Below are positions 25,069 through 33,819 of a stretch of 64,000 nt of DNA, one piece after another (position 1 is the first letter of the stretch; each line of letters opens with the position of its first letter). Where the stretch lies: assembly GCA_964348695.1 (NCBI GenBank), contig CAYGDI010000001.1:124001-188000 (forward strand). Direction: 5' to 3'. Under the pieces are notes generated by a model. That model was not told the DNA's origin, did not search any database, and saw only the letters and a program-made list of their open reading frames with translations. The translations under genes were made by a program, and so were the position numbers. Source of the stretch: JACPYF01 sp964348695. Its GTDB lineage: Bacteria > Patescibacteriota > Saccharimonadia > Saccharimonadales > Saccharimonadaceae.

Positions 25069-26250
25069 TTATCGTATACCAAACAATCGTTCGAGTGTGG
25101 ATGGTGAGTCGCCGCGGATTGTCTCGTTGGAGGTGTCTTGTTGAGAAGGATTGGCTGCTTTTGCTTTGGCAGGGTCTGGACTGACTTGATCGGCAAAGAC
25201 CAGTAGACGTTTGAGGGCTGTTCCTGGAGGATCACAAGTAATGAGAATAACGCTTGGTTTGTTTGGGTCAGTTGGTGTGACTTTTGCGATTTCACGCGGG
25301 TCGATGATCTCTTTTTTTGTGATGCTGTAGGTGTAGCGTGTTCCTTGGTAGTTGATATAAAAGTTGTCGCCGATATTGAGCTTGTTGAGCTGTACGAATA
25401 CGAACTTGTACTGACCATCGTCGAACACATCCATACTGGAGTGTCCTAATATTGTTGTGGCACCGTTTTGGCCTGGTACGCTTGCGGCGTTGCCTATAGG
25501 ATAGTGAACTGTACCTTGCCTGAGCTTGTCCTCTACTTCTTTGTTATCTAAAGGGTCGACGCCATATACAACTGGTGCTTCAACATTGATCTTGGGGATA
25601 ATCAGTTTTGGCTCCGGCCCTACTTTTGTGCTGCCAGAGGGGTCTAAGATGATGTTTTGGGAATCAATACTACCCGGGCTGATATATGCCTGGACGGTTG
25701 CGAATAAAAATTGGTTGTACTGAAGAAACAAAAAAACGAAAGAGACAAATACTGCAGTCATGATTGGTATGTAATGTCGTGATTTTTTGACTTTTTCGGC
25801 TCGGTCTTTGACAGTTGTTAGTAACTGGTCGGTTAATTGACTGACTGCTTGGTCTTCCCTATCATCTGCTATCGGCTCAGAGCTGGCAATAATTTCGGTC
25901 TGCGAAGATGGTGCAGCCTGCGTACCCAGAGCCTGTTGGTCAGGGTTTTTTGTTGTGTTGTGTAGATGATTGAGATAGTAGCGCTCGTAGTATTGCTGGT
26001 AGTAAGAACTCCAGGAGCTATGGTATTGTTCCCATTGTTTTTTGACTTGTGCATGGGTAGCTTGGTTCGTGTTATCGACGACTGTAGCAGACTGAGGTTC
26101 GGTGCTCGCCTGTTCTTTTTGTCGTATTTCTTTTTCTGCATGTGCCAGAGGGGCATCGTCGCCGTCGTAAATACGCTCTAAATCGCTGCGAATAATATCC
26201 GCAGCAGCTTCGCGATTATCTGGTTGTTTTTTGGGATTGTTGTTTTGCAT
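25069..26250 (-). CDS. Sortase, class E-like
   Basis: A 393-residue sortase with an unusually long ~165-residue cytoplasmic N-terminus rich in Gln, Tyr and charge (including YYQQYYERYYLNHLHN), one membrane helix (YIPIMTAVFVSFVFLFLQ) and a C-terminal catalytic domain. Catalytic residues: His in TILGHSSMD, Cys in VILITCDPPG, Arg in LKRLLVFAD. It anchors surface proteins in Gram-positive-type walls. No LPxTG substrate is recognised next to it. It ends convergent to the PEGA gene. Confidence 0.9.
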   Translation of the reverse strand: MQNNNPKKQPDNREAAADIIRSDLERIYDGDDAPLAHAEKEIRQKEQASTEPQSATVVDNTNQATHAQVKKQWEQYHSSWSSYYQQYYERYYLNHLHNTTKNPDQQALGTQAAPSSQTEIIASSEPIADDREDQAVSQLTDQLLTTVKDRAEKVKKSRHYIPIMTAVFVSFVFLFLQYNQFLFATVQAYISPGSIDSQNIILDPSGSTKVGPEPKLIIPKINVEAPVVYGVDPLDNKEVEDKLRQGTVHYPIGNAASVPGQNGATTILGHSSMDVFDDGQYKFVFVQLNKLNIGDNFYINYQGTRYTYSITKKEIIDPREIAKVTPTDPNKPSVILITCDPPGTALKRLLVFADQVSPDPAKAKAANPSQQDTSNETIRGDSPSTLERLFGIR

Positions 26251-26325
26251 AATACGTATCGTGCTATAGCTCCCACCGGAGTATCTTTATTTTACCACGT
26301 ATCTACGGTAAAATAAGGCGTACGC

Positions 26326-26412
26326 GCCGCGGTGGTGGAATTGGTAGACACGCCAGACTCAAAATCTTGTGTCCTTCGGGACGTGCCGGTTCAAGTCCGG
26401 CCCGCGGTACCA
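26326..26412 (+). tRNA. tRNA-Leu (CAA)
   Basis: A class II tRNA with a long variable arm and encoded CCA (26410-26412). The acceptor is GCCGCGG/CCGCGGT. The anticodon loop CTCAAAA gives anticodon CAA, which reads UUG. The T-loop is TTCAAGT. Confidence 0.96.
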
Positions 26413-26484
26413 AACGTTTAGTCTTTTGTGATGTTTGTTCATGCTACAATTAGCATAACCAAAGACTAAAGGTTGAGGGCGTTT

Positions 26485-27033
26485 ATGTGGGAACAACTAT
26501 TATCAGTTAAGGCGCAACAACGAGGATTCACTCTAGTGGAGCTGTTGATTGTTATTGTTATTATTAGTGTGCTTATTACAGTTGTCGTTGTAGCCTACAG
26601 TGGTATGACAGAGCGCGGCCATAGATCCAAAAGAGTTGCAGATATTAATGCTGTACAAAAAGCCTTGGAGTTGTATCGCCTCGACAATGGGTATTATCCA
26701 GCGAATGGTGCGGACAATTGGGGTGGTGCTTTAAACTCGGCGGCTATGCAAACGGCTCTTGCGCCATACATGAAAAACGGTATACCAACAGAGCCTACAA
26801 ACGATGCGTCTAAGGCGTATCAATATGTGCGTGGTACTGCGGACAACTATGGAATACGTATTTTTTGGTCTGAAACACTTTTGCCTGGGTGTAGCCCTTC
26901 GGCGCCCAACGCGTGCAGGTTTTGTAAAATTGGTAAAGATCTTGATGTAGGAACGAACCAAGCTGGCGGTGTGTATGCGTCGTGGTTTACAACAGTCGGT
27001 TGTCCTGGTTACAAATCAGGCTATGGCTACTAA
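26485..27033 (+). CDS. Type IV pilin-like protein
   Basis: A 182-residue pilin or pseudopilin. The prepilin cleavage/methylation motif RGFTLVELLIVIVIISVLI is near the N-terminus with the conserved Glu5; the globular domain has paired Cys (LLPGCSPSAPNACRFCKIG, VGCPGYK). Start: ATG at 26485 with GAGGGC 6 bases upstream rather than the TTG at 26473. No other pilus genes are in the window. Saccharibacteria use type IV pili for host contact or motility (family knowledge). It lies just after tRNA-Leu. Confidence 0.9.
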   Translation: MWEQLLSVKAQQRGFTLVELLIVIVIISVLITVVVVAYSGMTERGHRSKRVADINAVQKALELYRLDNGYYPANGADNWGGALNSAAMQTALAPYMKNGIPTEPTNDASKAYQYVRGTADNYGIRIFWSETLLPGCSPSAPNACRFCKIGKDLDVGTNQAGGVYASWFTTVGCPGYKSGYGY

Positions 27034-27824
27034 AGCTTTGCCGCGATACTAGTTGTTGCGGCTTCGAATGGCTGGCCAGGATTCCATAGCCAGTAGCTAG
27101 CTACCAGGGTTGCTACTTGTCCACGCCAGATTGCCATAGGCTCTGTCCATGGTGTGGTGGAGATTTTGCCATCGTGCGCAATGACCAGGTTTTCGTTGTG
27201 TAGTACAACGAGCGTTACAGGATATGTCAGTGTGAATTTGTGCAGTACTTCAACAAATGCGGCTAGTGGCATGGAAAGTGTAATTATTTTCGGGTAGTAC
27301 ACTCCACTAAGGAGTTTTTGAGCTTGAGCAAACGACATTACCAGTAGTGTGTTTGGTCGCTCTACCATTTTTAGGTAATTGTTCTTGAGTAAATCTATAG
27401 CGTCACGAGTGATTGTAAGTGGGGTGTTGGTTGTGTCTATGAGTTTTTCGTACAGAATGGCGGTTTCGCTATTACGACTGGCGTCACCAGGCAGCAATAT
27501 GCCGTCTGCCCACTGTGCGCCGGCTGCAAATTCTGGCCACGCATCTTTGCTAAAACCACCGGACGGGTTGCTAGGCAGTAAGGTTGCTTCGATGAGATTG
27601 GGCGGCAAGTTCTTTTTCAGGCTGTCGGGTAGTAGTGCTTTGGTCTCTCCTACTCCAGCTTTTAGTGCAGTGCTGTAGCTTTCGGCAACAGCTACAAAGC
27701 CCTGAGCATGACCACCGATAATCAATAGTTTGCCTGCACGAGACTTTTGCTCGGGCTTACTCCACTGTATATCAGGGAAAAGTGGCTTGGTTGGTGACTG
27801 TTTGAGCCAATATGTATTGTCCAT
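27030..27824 (-). CDS. NAD(P)HX dehydratase-like protein (YjeF C-terminal/ribokinase-like)
   Basis: A 264-residue protein resembling the ATP/ADP-dependent NAD(P)HX dehydratase domain (carbohydrate-kinase fold), which repairs hydrated NAD(P)H. Visible matches: GKLLIIGGHAQGFVAVAES, VGETKALLPDSL, WADGILLPGD. The usual C-terminal GSGD anion-hole loop is not obvious (IWRGQVATLVASYW is at that place), so activity is uncertain. It is coupled to xth by a TAATG overlap and convergent with the pilin gene. Confidence 0.72.
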   Translation of the reverse strand: MDNTYWLKQSPTKPLFPDIQWSKPEQKSRAGKLLIIGGHAQGFVAVAESYSTALKAGVGETKALLPDSLKKNLPPNLIEATLLPSNPSGGFSKDAWPEFAAGAQWADGILLPGDASRNSETAILYEKLIDTTNTPLTITRDAIDLLKNNYLKMVERPNTLLVMSFAQAQKLLSGVYYPKIITLSMPLAAFVEVLHKFTLTYPVTLVVLHNENLVIAHDGKISTTPWTEPMAIWRGQVATLVASYWLWNPGQPFEAATTSIAAKL

Positions 27825-28621
27825 TATGCATCCAAGTCAATACTAACAGGACAGTGGTCAGAACCCATAACTAGAGGGTGAATTTCGGCGGCTTTGACAC
27901 GACTTGCTATCTTTGCGCTGGCCATCCAATAGTCAATCCGCCAGCCGACGTTGCGTGCGCGAGCATTTGCCCAGTTTGTCCACCATGTAAAGGCCTCTGT
28001 GCGTTCTGGGTAAAATACGCGGAATGTATCGACAAAACCAGCGTCGACAAAATCTTGGAAACGCTCACGCTCCTCGTTTGTAAATCCGTGTTTGCCGACA
28101 TTTTCTTTTGGCCTAGCGAGGTCTATTTCCTGATGGGCGACATTGAGATCTCCGCAAAACAGGACAGGTTTGGTTTTTTCAAGTTGCTGCATGTACTCGA
28201 GAAACGCTGGATCCCATGCTTCATACCGCAGCTTCAAACGCCCGAGATCGCCTTTTGAGTTTGGTGTGTAGACTGTTACTACCCAAAACTTTTCAAACTC
28301 TGCAGCCATCACCCTACCCTCGTCATTCGGGTCTCCAAAACCGTCTTTTAGGTGGTATTTGTCGGCGATATTGTCGGGGAAATTATTGAGAACCTGTGAT
28401 GGTTTTGTTTTACTGAAAATAGCGGTGGACGAGTACCCTTTTTTGGCGGCGCTATTCCAATATTCGTGATAATCTGGTAGGTCAATCTCTACTTGTTCGC
28501 GGTGGGCTTTGGTTTCTTGCAGACACAAAATATCCGGGTCATGTTCGGCCAAAAACGACTGCAGTGCGCCTTTGTTGAGTACCGCACGTATACCGTTTAC
28601 ATTCCAAGAATAAAGTTTCAT
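27824..28621 (-). CDS. xth: Exodeoxyribonuclease III (AP endonuclease)
   Basis: A 265-residue EEP-family nuclease of base-excision repair that cuts DNA 5' of abasic sites. Motifs: KLYSWNVNGIRAVL at the N-terminus, LCLQETKAH (metal-binding Glu), FCGDLNVAHQEIDLA (DxN), and the C-terminal MGSDHCPVSI (catalytic Asp-His). Start: ATG at 28621; TAGAAT (28629-28634) ends 7 bases before it, so it is leaderless. It is followed by the dehydratase-like gene. Confidence 0.96.
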   Translation of the reverse strand: MKLYSWNVNGIRAVLNKGALQSFLAEHDPDILCLQETKAHREQVEIDLPDYHEYWNSAAKKGYSSTAIFSKTKPSQVLNNFPDNIADKYHLKDGFGDPNDEGRVMAAEFEKFWVVTVYTPNSKGDLGRLKLRYEAWDPAFLEYMQQLEKTKPVLFCGDLNVAHQEIDLARPKENVGKHGFTNEERERFQDFVDAGFVDTFRVFYPERTEAFTWWTNWANARARNVGWRIDYWMASAKIASRVKAAEIHPLVMGSDHCPVSIDLDA

Positions 28622-28644
28622 TGGTTCTATTCTATCAGAAAAGG

Positions 28645-28679
28645 AAAAACCCCGCGCCACATGTTGTGGTACGGGGTTT
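28645..28679 (-). terminator. Terminator of long RNA A
   Basis: AAACCCCG (28647-28654) pairs with CGGGGTTT (28672-28679), inner CCAC/GTGG, followed on the minus strand by UUUUU. Confidence 0.88.
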
Positions 28680-29096
28680 GGAAGGGGTGGCGGCGGTGTC
28701 GACTTTTCGCGACGATACTTACAGAGCTCTGGACGACGGTATGCTCTTACGGAGGAGCTGTGTCGTCAAATAGTGCGCGGAATGACCGGGCATATGAGTT
28801 GTGAAGTTTCGGGCAAAAAGCCGACACGCTTATATAGATGCACGCCAGTATACCTCCCTTGTCTTCGCGTCCAGTATGTGGGTCGCGAGGACTATGTTGT
28901 ATCTCGTTTTGCACGACGAACTTGCTAGCTGGAGTTCTCTTTTTTCATTAAGATCTCATTCGTCTATGAAGCTGGCCGAGATGGGCCTATGAATCGTACT
29001 TCTCTGTGTCAGTTGCCCCGCTTTTCCGGGTGTGATCCATGCGGTCACTTGCACTAGTAAAAGTACGACGTTGTCGAGTTGTACACCTCAACAATA
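28645..29096 (-). ncRNA. Long structured RNA A (~450 nt), downstream of smpB
   Basis: No convincing ORF on either strand, yet there is a consensus promoter (29103-29131) and a terminator. In RNA orientation several perfect helices are visible: TCGTACTT/AAGTACGA, GACGAA/TTCGTC, GACGAC/GTCGTC enclosing GCTC/GAGC, and the terminal GTTG/CAAC. Its place next to smpB suggested tmRNA, but I find no encoded CCA-type tRNA end, no T-loop and no tag ending in ALAA. I found no RNase P signature. Probably a structured non-coding RNA of unknown class. Confidence 0.6.
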
Positions 29097-29102
29097 CGTT
29101 TC

Positions 29103-29131
29103 ATAATGGACGATGTGGGCAATTTTGTCAA
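29103..29131 (-). promoter_or_regulatory. Promoter of long RNA A
   Basis: Minus strand: -35 TTGACA (29126-29131, consensus), 17 bases, -10 CATTAT (29103-29108). Confidence 0.75.
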
Positions 29132-29141
29132 TACTTGAGTT

Positions 29142-29609
29142 TTAGTTTCTCAAAGATCGTCGGGTATCACGGGCGATATCTCGTTGTTTGATGACGTGTC
29201 GTTTGTCGTAGTGTTTTTTTCCTTTTCCTAGAGCAATGACGACCTTTATGTGTTTGCCCGTCGTGAGAATTTTTATCGGTACGATAGTCATACCGGTATG
29301 TTTTTTTGCAGCTAATGCCTCTATCTGTTTGCGATGAGCCAAGAGTTTTCTGGGTGTCGTGTCGACAGTGCGTGCGCCTGTTTTGCCTTTTTCGTTTAGT
29401 TTGATACTAAAACTGGCGTTGCTCAGGAAGAGTTCGTTGTTTTTTATTGATACAAAAGAGCCTTTTAGCTGTATGTGGCCGTCACGTGCGGCACGAACTT
29501 CCGGCCCACTTAGGACTATACCAACAATCAGTTCTTCGCCCAATTCATAGTCAAACCGTGCGCGGCGGTTTGATATGCTTTTGTTGGAGTTTTTAGGCTT
29601 TTTACTCAT
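29142..29609 (-). CDS. smpB: SsrA-binding protein SmpB
   Basis: A 155-residue partner of tmRNA in ribosome rescue. Motifs: NRRARFDYELGEELIVGIVL, SGPEVRAARDGHIQLKGSF and the C-terminal basic tail KKHYDKRHVIKQRDIARDTRR, which inserts into the ribosomal decoding site. Start: the second ATG (29609), because TACAAT (29617-29622) ends 7 bases upstream, the leaderless spacing seen throughout this window; ATG 29615 would lie inside that interval. The RNA A promoter starts 11 bases 3' of its stop codon. Confidence 0.96.
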   Translation of the reverse strand: MSKKPKNSNKSISNRRARFDYELGEELIVGIVLSGPEVRAARDGHIQLKGSFVSIKNNELFLSNASFSIKLNEKGKTGARTVDTTPRKLLAHRKQIEALAAKKHTGMTIVPIKILTTGKHIKVVIALGKGKKHYDKRHVIKQRDIARDTRRSLRN

Positions 29610-29731
29610 AAACATTATTGTAACTCATATTGACATTTTTTATTAAATAAAGTATAATAATACCTATGACTTCTGCGACTTTTTGTCGCAAGTTCGTTCG
29701 TTGACTTCTATTTTGAAATGAGGTGATCGCT

Positions 29732-30406
29732 GTGACACAGCGAACGCTGTACTTGTATCTTGCTGTGATGGCAGGCATGGGCTTTAGCCTGGTGTGTCTG
29801 GCATTTGAGCAAGTTGACTTGGTACAAGGTGATCGCAAGATCATCTTCTGGTGTGCGGTGGGCGTGCTTGCTGTGTGGCTTTCATCGCCATGTAGTATGT
29901 ATGCCTGTCGCGAGAGTTTTGAGAAGGTTGGTAAAAAAATGCCGATCTTTGATCTCAAGAATGGCAGCTGGGCTTTCCTGATTGGTGATACCGTCGTCAT
30001 TCCTATGGCATTGGTGTTTGCTCTGAAGGGGTGGGTTGGCCAGGATCAGTCCTACTGGAGCGAATCATACATATGGTTTGCTGTTGCTTTTGCTGCTGGT
30101 CTGCTCGCTGGAACAATCTTCCACTTGCTAGATGGGATTGGCTACAAGGCCAAGGGTGCTACGGCAGCGCTGTCATCTCCCACTAAACTGGCGCACGACT
30201 TTGTTGCTTACCCAGTTCTCTTCGGAGGTCTGGTTTATGGCGGCGTTCCCCTGCTTTTTCAGTGGAGTATATGGTCGACTCTCTGTCTCGGGTGTGTTGT
30301 GGTTTGGGCGCTGCTAGCTGTATGCGATGCCCTGCGTGGGCTTGATCCAAAAAAACTACACCCTGCTTGGGACAAAGTAGCATTTGTCGCACAGCTGTGG
30401 GGCTAA
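29732..30406 (+). CDS. Hypothetical polytopic membrane protein
   Basis: A 224-residue protein with about six membrane helices (LYLYLAVMAGMGFSLVCLAF, FWCAVGVLAVWLSS, LIGDTVVIPMALVFALKG, and three more). Family not recognised. Start: GTG at 29732, with GAGGTGA ending 5 bases upstream; a GTG at 29723 would overlap it. It is a single gene ending at a strong terminator. Confidence 0.68.
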   Translation: MTQRTLYLYLAVMAGMGFSLVCLAFEQVDLVQGDRKIIFWCAVGVLAVWLSSPCSMYACRESFEKVGKKMPIFDLKNGSWAFLIGDTVVIPMALVFALKGWVGQDQSYWSESYIWFAVAFAAGLLAGTIFHLLDGIGYKAKGATAALSSPTKLAHDFVAYPVLFGGLVYGGVPLLFQWSIWSTLCLGCVVVWALLAVCDALRGLDPKKLHPAWDKVAFVAQLWG

Positions 30407-30420
30407 TCAAGAAGTAAACG

Positions 30421-30474
30421 AAAACCGCTCAAGTACTCTCTACAATCCAGTAGATGAGGAACGAGCGGTTTTTT
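30421..30474 (+). terminator. Terminator of the 224-aa membrane protein gene
   Basis: AAAACCGCTC (30421-30430) pairs perfectly with GAGCGGTTTT (30463-30472); a CTAC/GTAG hairpin lies inside; U-run after. Confidence 0.85.
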
Positions 30475-30485
30475 GATAGTAAAAA

Positions 30486-30548
30486 GCGCCCTTATGGAGA
30501 TACCGTTGAGTCACATAGAGTGGCTCAGGGTAAATCCATAAAGGGCGC
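30486..30548 (-). terminator. Terminator of the hexapeptide-repeat gene
   Basis: GCGCCCTTATGGA (30486-30498) pairs with TCCATAAAGGGCGC (30535-30548) with one bulge, with an inner GAGTCAC/GTGGCTC hairpin; a U-run follows on the minus strand. Confidence 0.8.
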
Positions 30549-30558
30549 GTGTACTGCT

Positions 30559-30945
30559 CTAAGGAAAAGACGTGATGCCGAATGTGTTTTCGGGTACGGT
30601 GCATCCTGCTGCAATGTTTCCACCCTCGAGGATGTCGACATTGCTGCGGATGGTGGCCGATTCTCCGATATCGGTTCCTGCGCCGGCGATGACGTTGTTG
30701 CCGATTTCGACCTTTGGGCCGACGTCGGTTTCTTTGCCTAGACGGACGTGGTGCCCGATCTTCACCTGTTCGCCGATCTGCACATTTTTACCGAGGCAGA
30801 CGTGTTCGCCGATCACGAGATCTTCCGGAATTGTGACAGTCGGGTGGACTGTACATGTTCTCGAGATGACGATTTGGCTGCCATTTGGGTTTGTGTGCCA
30901 CTTCTCCTCGCGACCTAGGAGTCGGTCGGTTATTTGCGGTGGGAT
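30559..30945 (-). CDS. Left-handed beta-helix (hexapeptide repeat) protein, likely ATC start
   Basis: About eight hexapeptide coils are visible (VIGEHVCLGKNVQIGEQVKI, VRLGKETDVGPKVEIG), as in acyl- or nucleotidyl-sugar transferases of the LbH fold. The first ATG/GTG/TTG in frame (GTG 30814) lies inside the first coil. Coding-like sequence continues upstream without a stop (PPQITDRLLGREEKWHTNPN). AGGAGG ends 5 bases before an ATC at 30943-30945, and TATAAT lies ~38 bases further upstream, so I annotate ATC as the start (128 residues). There is no catalytic domain beyond the helix. Confidence 0.6.
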   Translation of the reverse strand: MPPQITDRLLGREEKWHTNPNGSQIVISRTCTVHPTVTIPEDLVIGEHVCLGKNVQIGEQVKIGHHVRLGKETDVGPKVEIGNNVIAGAGTDIGESATIRSNVDILEGGNIAAGCTVPENTFGITSFP

Positions 30946-31020
30946 AGTGCCCTCCTCTAATCGAATTGCAAGTACTGGTAAATTATAGCATAGTATGTTT
31001 GTTAGTCAAACAATATCGTG

Positions 31021-31722
31021 TTAGTTTTTTTGGTGCAGTTGTACGGTATGATCGGTTGTTTTTTTGTAGCGTATGATTTTTTTGATATTGAAAAATAATT
31101 CAATGATATGTGTTTTTACGAGCATATCAGGGGCGTACACGATATTGCCCTGGGCGTGAGCAAATAATGAGATGTCAACATCTTCGTTTATCAGGTTATC
31201 TCCGAGATGTACTTTTTTTGCGATCTTGTTCCAAGTGCTTTTATTGATAGCCATATTGTGCCCTGCGAGCATCGGTGATTTGCCAATGTATAGTTCTGAA
31301 TTGCGCTTGCTGATACGTGGGAATATAGAAAACCAAAATCTGCCAGGGGGAGATAGTTCAGCTGTGGCAACTCTGCCTGCGACTGCGACTATGGAAGGGT
31401 TTTTATCAAAAGTCTCTTGGCAAGCTTGTAGCCATGAAGGGCTGGCGACGGTATCCGCATCGAGACGAGCGATTATCGCGCCTTGTGCCGCGTTGAAGCC
31501 GGTTGTGCGGGTATATGAGATACCTTGCCTCTCTTCTCTGATAACAGTTGCCCCATATTGCCGCGCAATTTTGGCTGAGTTGTCGGTCGAGTTGTTGTCG
31601 ACGACGATTATTTCAAGGGGTTGGGTAGTTTGCTGCTGAAGGGACTGTAGGCATTTGGGTAGACGTTTTGCTTCGTTGTACACAGGTATGACAACACTGA
31701 TACTTGCTTGCTGTTGCTTCAT
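31021..31722 (-). CDS. Family 2 glycosyltransferase
   Basis: A 233-residue GT-A enzyme. N-terminal ISVVIPVYNEAKRLPKCLQS and IIVVDNNSTDNS bind the nucleotide; the DXD-type motif is ARLDADTVASPSWL; acceptor-site ED is in LINEDVDISLF. It transfers a sugar to a lipid, glycan or protein at the membrane face. TATAAT (31730-31735) ends 7 bases before the ATG at 31722, so it is leaderless; an ATG at 31740 lies upstream of that. It is divergent from the GT4 gene at 31782. Confidence 0.92.
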   Translation of the reverse strand: MKQQQASISVVIPVYNEAKRLPKCLQSLQQQTTQPLEIIVVDNNSTDNSAKIARQYGATVIREERQGISYTRTTGFNAAQGAIIARLDADTVASPSWLQACQETFDKNPSIVAVAGRVATAELSPPGRFWFSIFPRISKRNSELYIGKSPMLAGHNMAINKSTWNKIAKKVHLGDNLINEDVDISLFAHAQGNIVYAPDMLVKTHIIELFFNIKKIIRYKKTTDHTVQLHQKN

Positions 31723-31781
31723 CTTCTCTATTATACACATCAGCTCCTGGTGAGCATGGTGTGCTGTATAATATACCGTAT

Positions 31782-32960
31782 ATGAAGATTTTGATTGCCG
31801 CTGATCTGTATTGGCCTACATTCAACGGAGTAGCTGCTTTTAGTCGCAACCTAGCTCGTGGCTTAGCTGAGCGCGGCCATGAGGTGTTGGTGATTGCACC
31901 GAGTCAGGTTGGTAAAAAGCATAGGGAGCAAGACGGTCAGTATATGATCGAAAGGACAACTTCTCTACCCTTCCCTTTTTATCAAAATTTTCGCGTGTCG
32001 TTGACTCCGCAGCGTGAAGTGAAAAAAATCATCTCATCTTTTCAACCAGATATTATACATATTCAAATGGTTATGGGTATTGGGCGAGCGACGCTACAGG
32101 CTGGTAGTAAACTGCATATTCCGGTTGTATCAACCAACCATGCGATGCCAGAAAATTTGCTAGACAATTTTCGTATGTTGGCGCCTTTTGCGCGCCCGTT
32201 TAATGCAGTATTAGAAAGCTACGGAGCGCGTTTTCATAGTAGTGCCGACTATGTGACAACTCCTACGCAATCTGCCATAGAGATGTTCAAACACAAGGTA
32301 AAAGGTATCCAGGTACCGATAGAAGCGGTCTCAAATGGTATTAATCTCAGTGTATTTTCACCTGGCGAGCCTCTAAAGCGAATTTATCAAAAGTACCATT
32401 TGCCCACCGATATGCCTATTCTTTTGTACGTAGGTAGATTGGACGCCGAGAAGCATTTGTCTGTATTGATTCGTGCGAGTGCTAAGGTGCTGCAAAAACG
32501 TCCACTGCACGTGCTGATCGTTGGTGATGGTAATGAGCGAGAAAAACTGATAGCGCTGGCTCGTGAGCTGGGTATATATGGCAATGTGACATTTACTGGG
32601 CGTGTGAGTGAAGAGGAAAAACCGGAATTGTATCGCATTGGCACTGTTTTTGGCATGCCATCTCCCGCCGAACTACAAAGTATTGTGACGCTCGAAGCGA
32701 TGGCGACAGGACTGCCTATTATCGCAGTCAATGCCGGTGCGCTTGGTGAGCTCTGTCAGGATGGTCAAAATGGGTATTTGTTCAAATATGATAACGACAC
32801 GATGATGGCAGCGGCCATATTGAAGATTTTAAAAGAAACTACTCTGAGAAAGAAAATGTCAGCGAAGAGTTTGACTATTGCGAAAACACACGATATCAAC
32901 TACACACTGGATCGTTTCGAAGAAATCTACAAAAGTTTGCTGACTACCAAAAGCGCCTAG
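31782..32960 (+). CDS. Family 4 glycosyltransferase
   Basis: A 392-residue GT-B enzyme. N-terminal KILIAADLYWPTFNGVAAF; C-terminal donor site LLYVGRLDAEKHLSVLIRA, and the EX7E motif in PSPAELQSIVTLEAMATGLP. It resembles lipid alpha-glycosyltransferases (for example monoglucosyldiacylglycerol synthase type) but the acceptor is not known. TATAAT ends 9 bases before the ATG and no Shine-Dalgarno fits. It is part of a glycosyltransferase island (31021-36197), convergent with the hydrolase gene (4-base overlap). Confidence 0.93.
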   Translation: MKILIAADLYWPTFNGVAAFSRNLARGLAERGHEVLVIAPSQVGKKHREQDGQYMIERTTSLPFPFYQNFRVSLTPQREVKKIISSFQPDIIHIQMVMGIGRATLQAGSKLHIPVVSTNHAMPENLLDNFRMLAPFARPFNAVLESYGARFHSSADYVTTPTQSAIEMFKHKVKGIQVPIEAVSNGINLSVFSPGEPLKRIYQKYHLPTDMPILLYVGRLDAEKHLSVLIRASAKVLQKRPLHVLIVGDGNEREKLIALARELGIYGNVTFTGRVSEEEKPELYRIGTVFGMPSPAELQSIVTLEAMATGLPIIAVNAGALGELCQDGQNGYLFKYDNDTMMAAAILKILKETTLRKKMSAKSLTIAKTHDINYTLDRFEEIYKSLLTTKSA

Positions 32961-33790
32961 CCGACGAAAGCAGCTATTTTGCTAGCTGCAATCTCGGGTG
33001 TTTCGTAATGTACTAGGTGACCTACTCCCTCGATGGCGTGCAGCTGGCTATTGTCAATTTTCTGGTGTAGTTTTTGCTGTCCCCTTAGCGGCACAAAAGT
33101 GTCTTTTGTCCCGACAATGAGCAGTGTCGGCATAGATAGATTGTGAGCATATTCTAGAACTGAGCGTGACATAGTCGCTCGGAATGTTTGATGTACGGAC
33201 ACACGATTGGCAAAAGTTGCAAAGTATGCAAAGTGTTGCTCGTAGACGCGTTTTTTGAGGTTTTTGTCAGCAGTTGTTAGCATATTCACAGTCATGAGTC
33301 GCGTGATGAGCTTGCTCCTGAGGAGCTTTTCTCCTACTCTATCAGGCAGTAGTTGCGCAGCCATGTAGTAGCCTTTTGCTGCTAGTCCACCTAGAGGATT
33401 GCCGTGTACGCTGATAGGGTTGATGAGTATCAGTTTTGCGACACGGCTGGGGTGTTTTGCTGCAAAATCACTAGCTACGAGGGAGCCGAAGGAATGCCCG
33501 AGCAGTACAACGGGTGTTTCGAGAGGGAGCTCGTCTAAAAAACGCACAAGCCACTGGCTGTATCCCGGTACATCGTGTTCGGTATCGAGGGGGCTTGATA
33601 CACCAAATCCAGGTAGATCTGGAATGATCCATCGATATTGAGGCAGTTGTTTGGCGATAAATTCTAGCCCATGGTGTGTTCCTCTGAGCCCGTGGACTGC
33701 GACAATTGTTTGTTGTGCCTCTTGGTTGTATATCCAGTATTTTGCACCTGCGGCTGTCATAATAGTGGTATCTCGTTTCTGCTTTGCCAT
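32957..33790 (-). CDS. Alpha/beta hydrolase
   Basis: A 277-residue hydrolase. Oxyanion HG in VAVHGLRGTHHG, nucleophile elbow LLGHSFGSLVA (Ser), acid Asp in VGTKDTFVPLR, and catalytic His in GVGHLVHYE. Probable esterase or lipase; substrate unknown. TATACT (33798-33803) ends 7 bases before the ATG at 33790, so it is leaderless; the divergent GT4 gene uses the overlapping TATAAT on the other strand. Confidence 0.88.
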   Translation of the reverse strand: MAKQKRDTTIMTAAGAKYWIYNQEAQQTIVAVHGLRGTHHGLEFIAKQLPQYRWIIPDLPGFGVSSPLDTEHDVPGYSQWLVRFLDELPLETPVVLLGHSFGSLVASDFAAKHPSRVAKLILINPISVHGNPLGGLAAKGYYMAAQLLPDRVGEKLLRSKLITRLMTVNMLTTADKNLKKRVYEQHFAYFATFANRVSVHQTFRATMSRSVLEYAHNLSMPTLLIVGTKDTFVPLRGQQKLHQKIDNSQLHAIEGVGHLVHYETPEIAASKIAAFVG

Positions 33791-33819
33791 AGCTTCAAGT
33801 ATAATAGACTTCAAATATT

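Noticed and set aside
28645..29096. tmRNA (ssrA) next to smpB
   Set aside because: No tRNA-like termini, T-loop, encoded CCA or ALAA-type tag could be found on either strand; left as an unassigned RNA.
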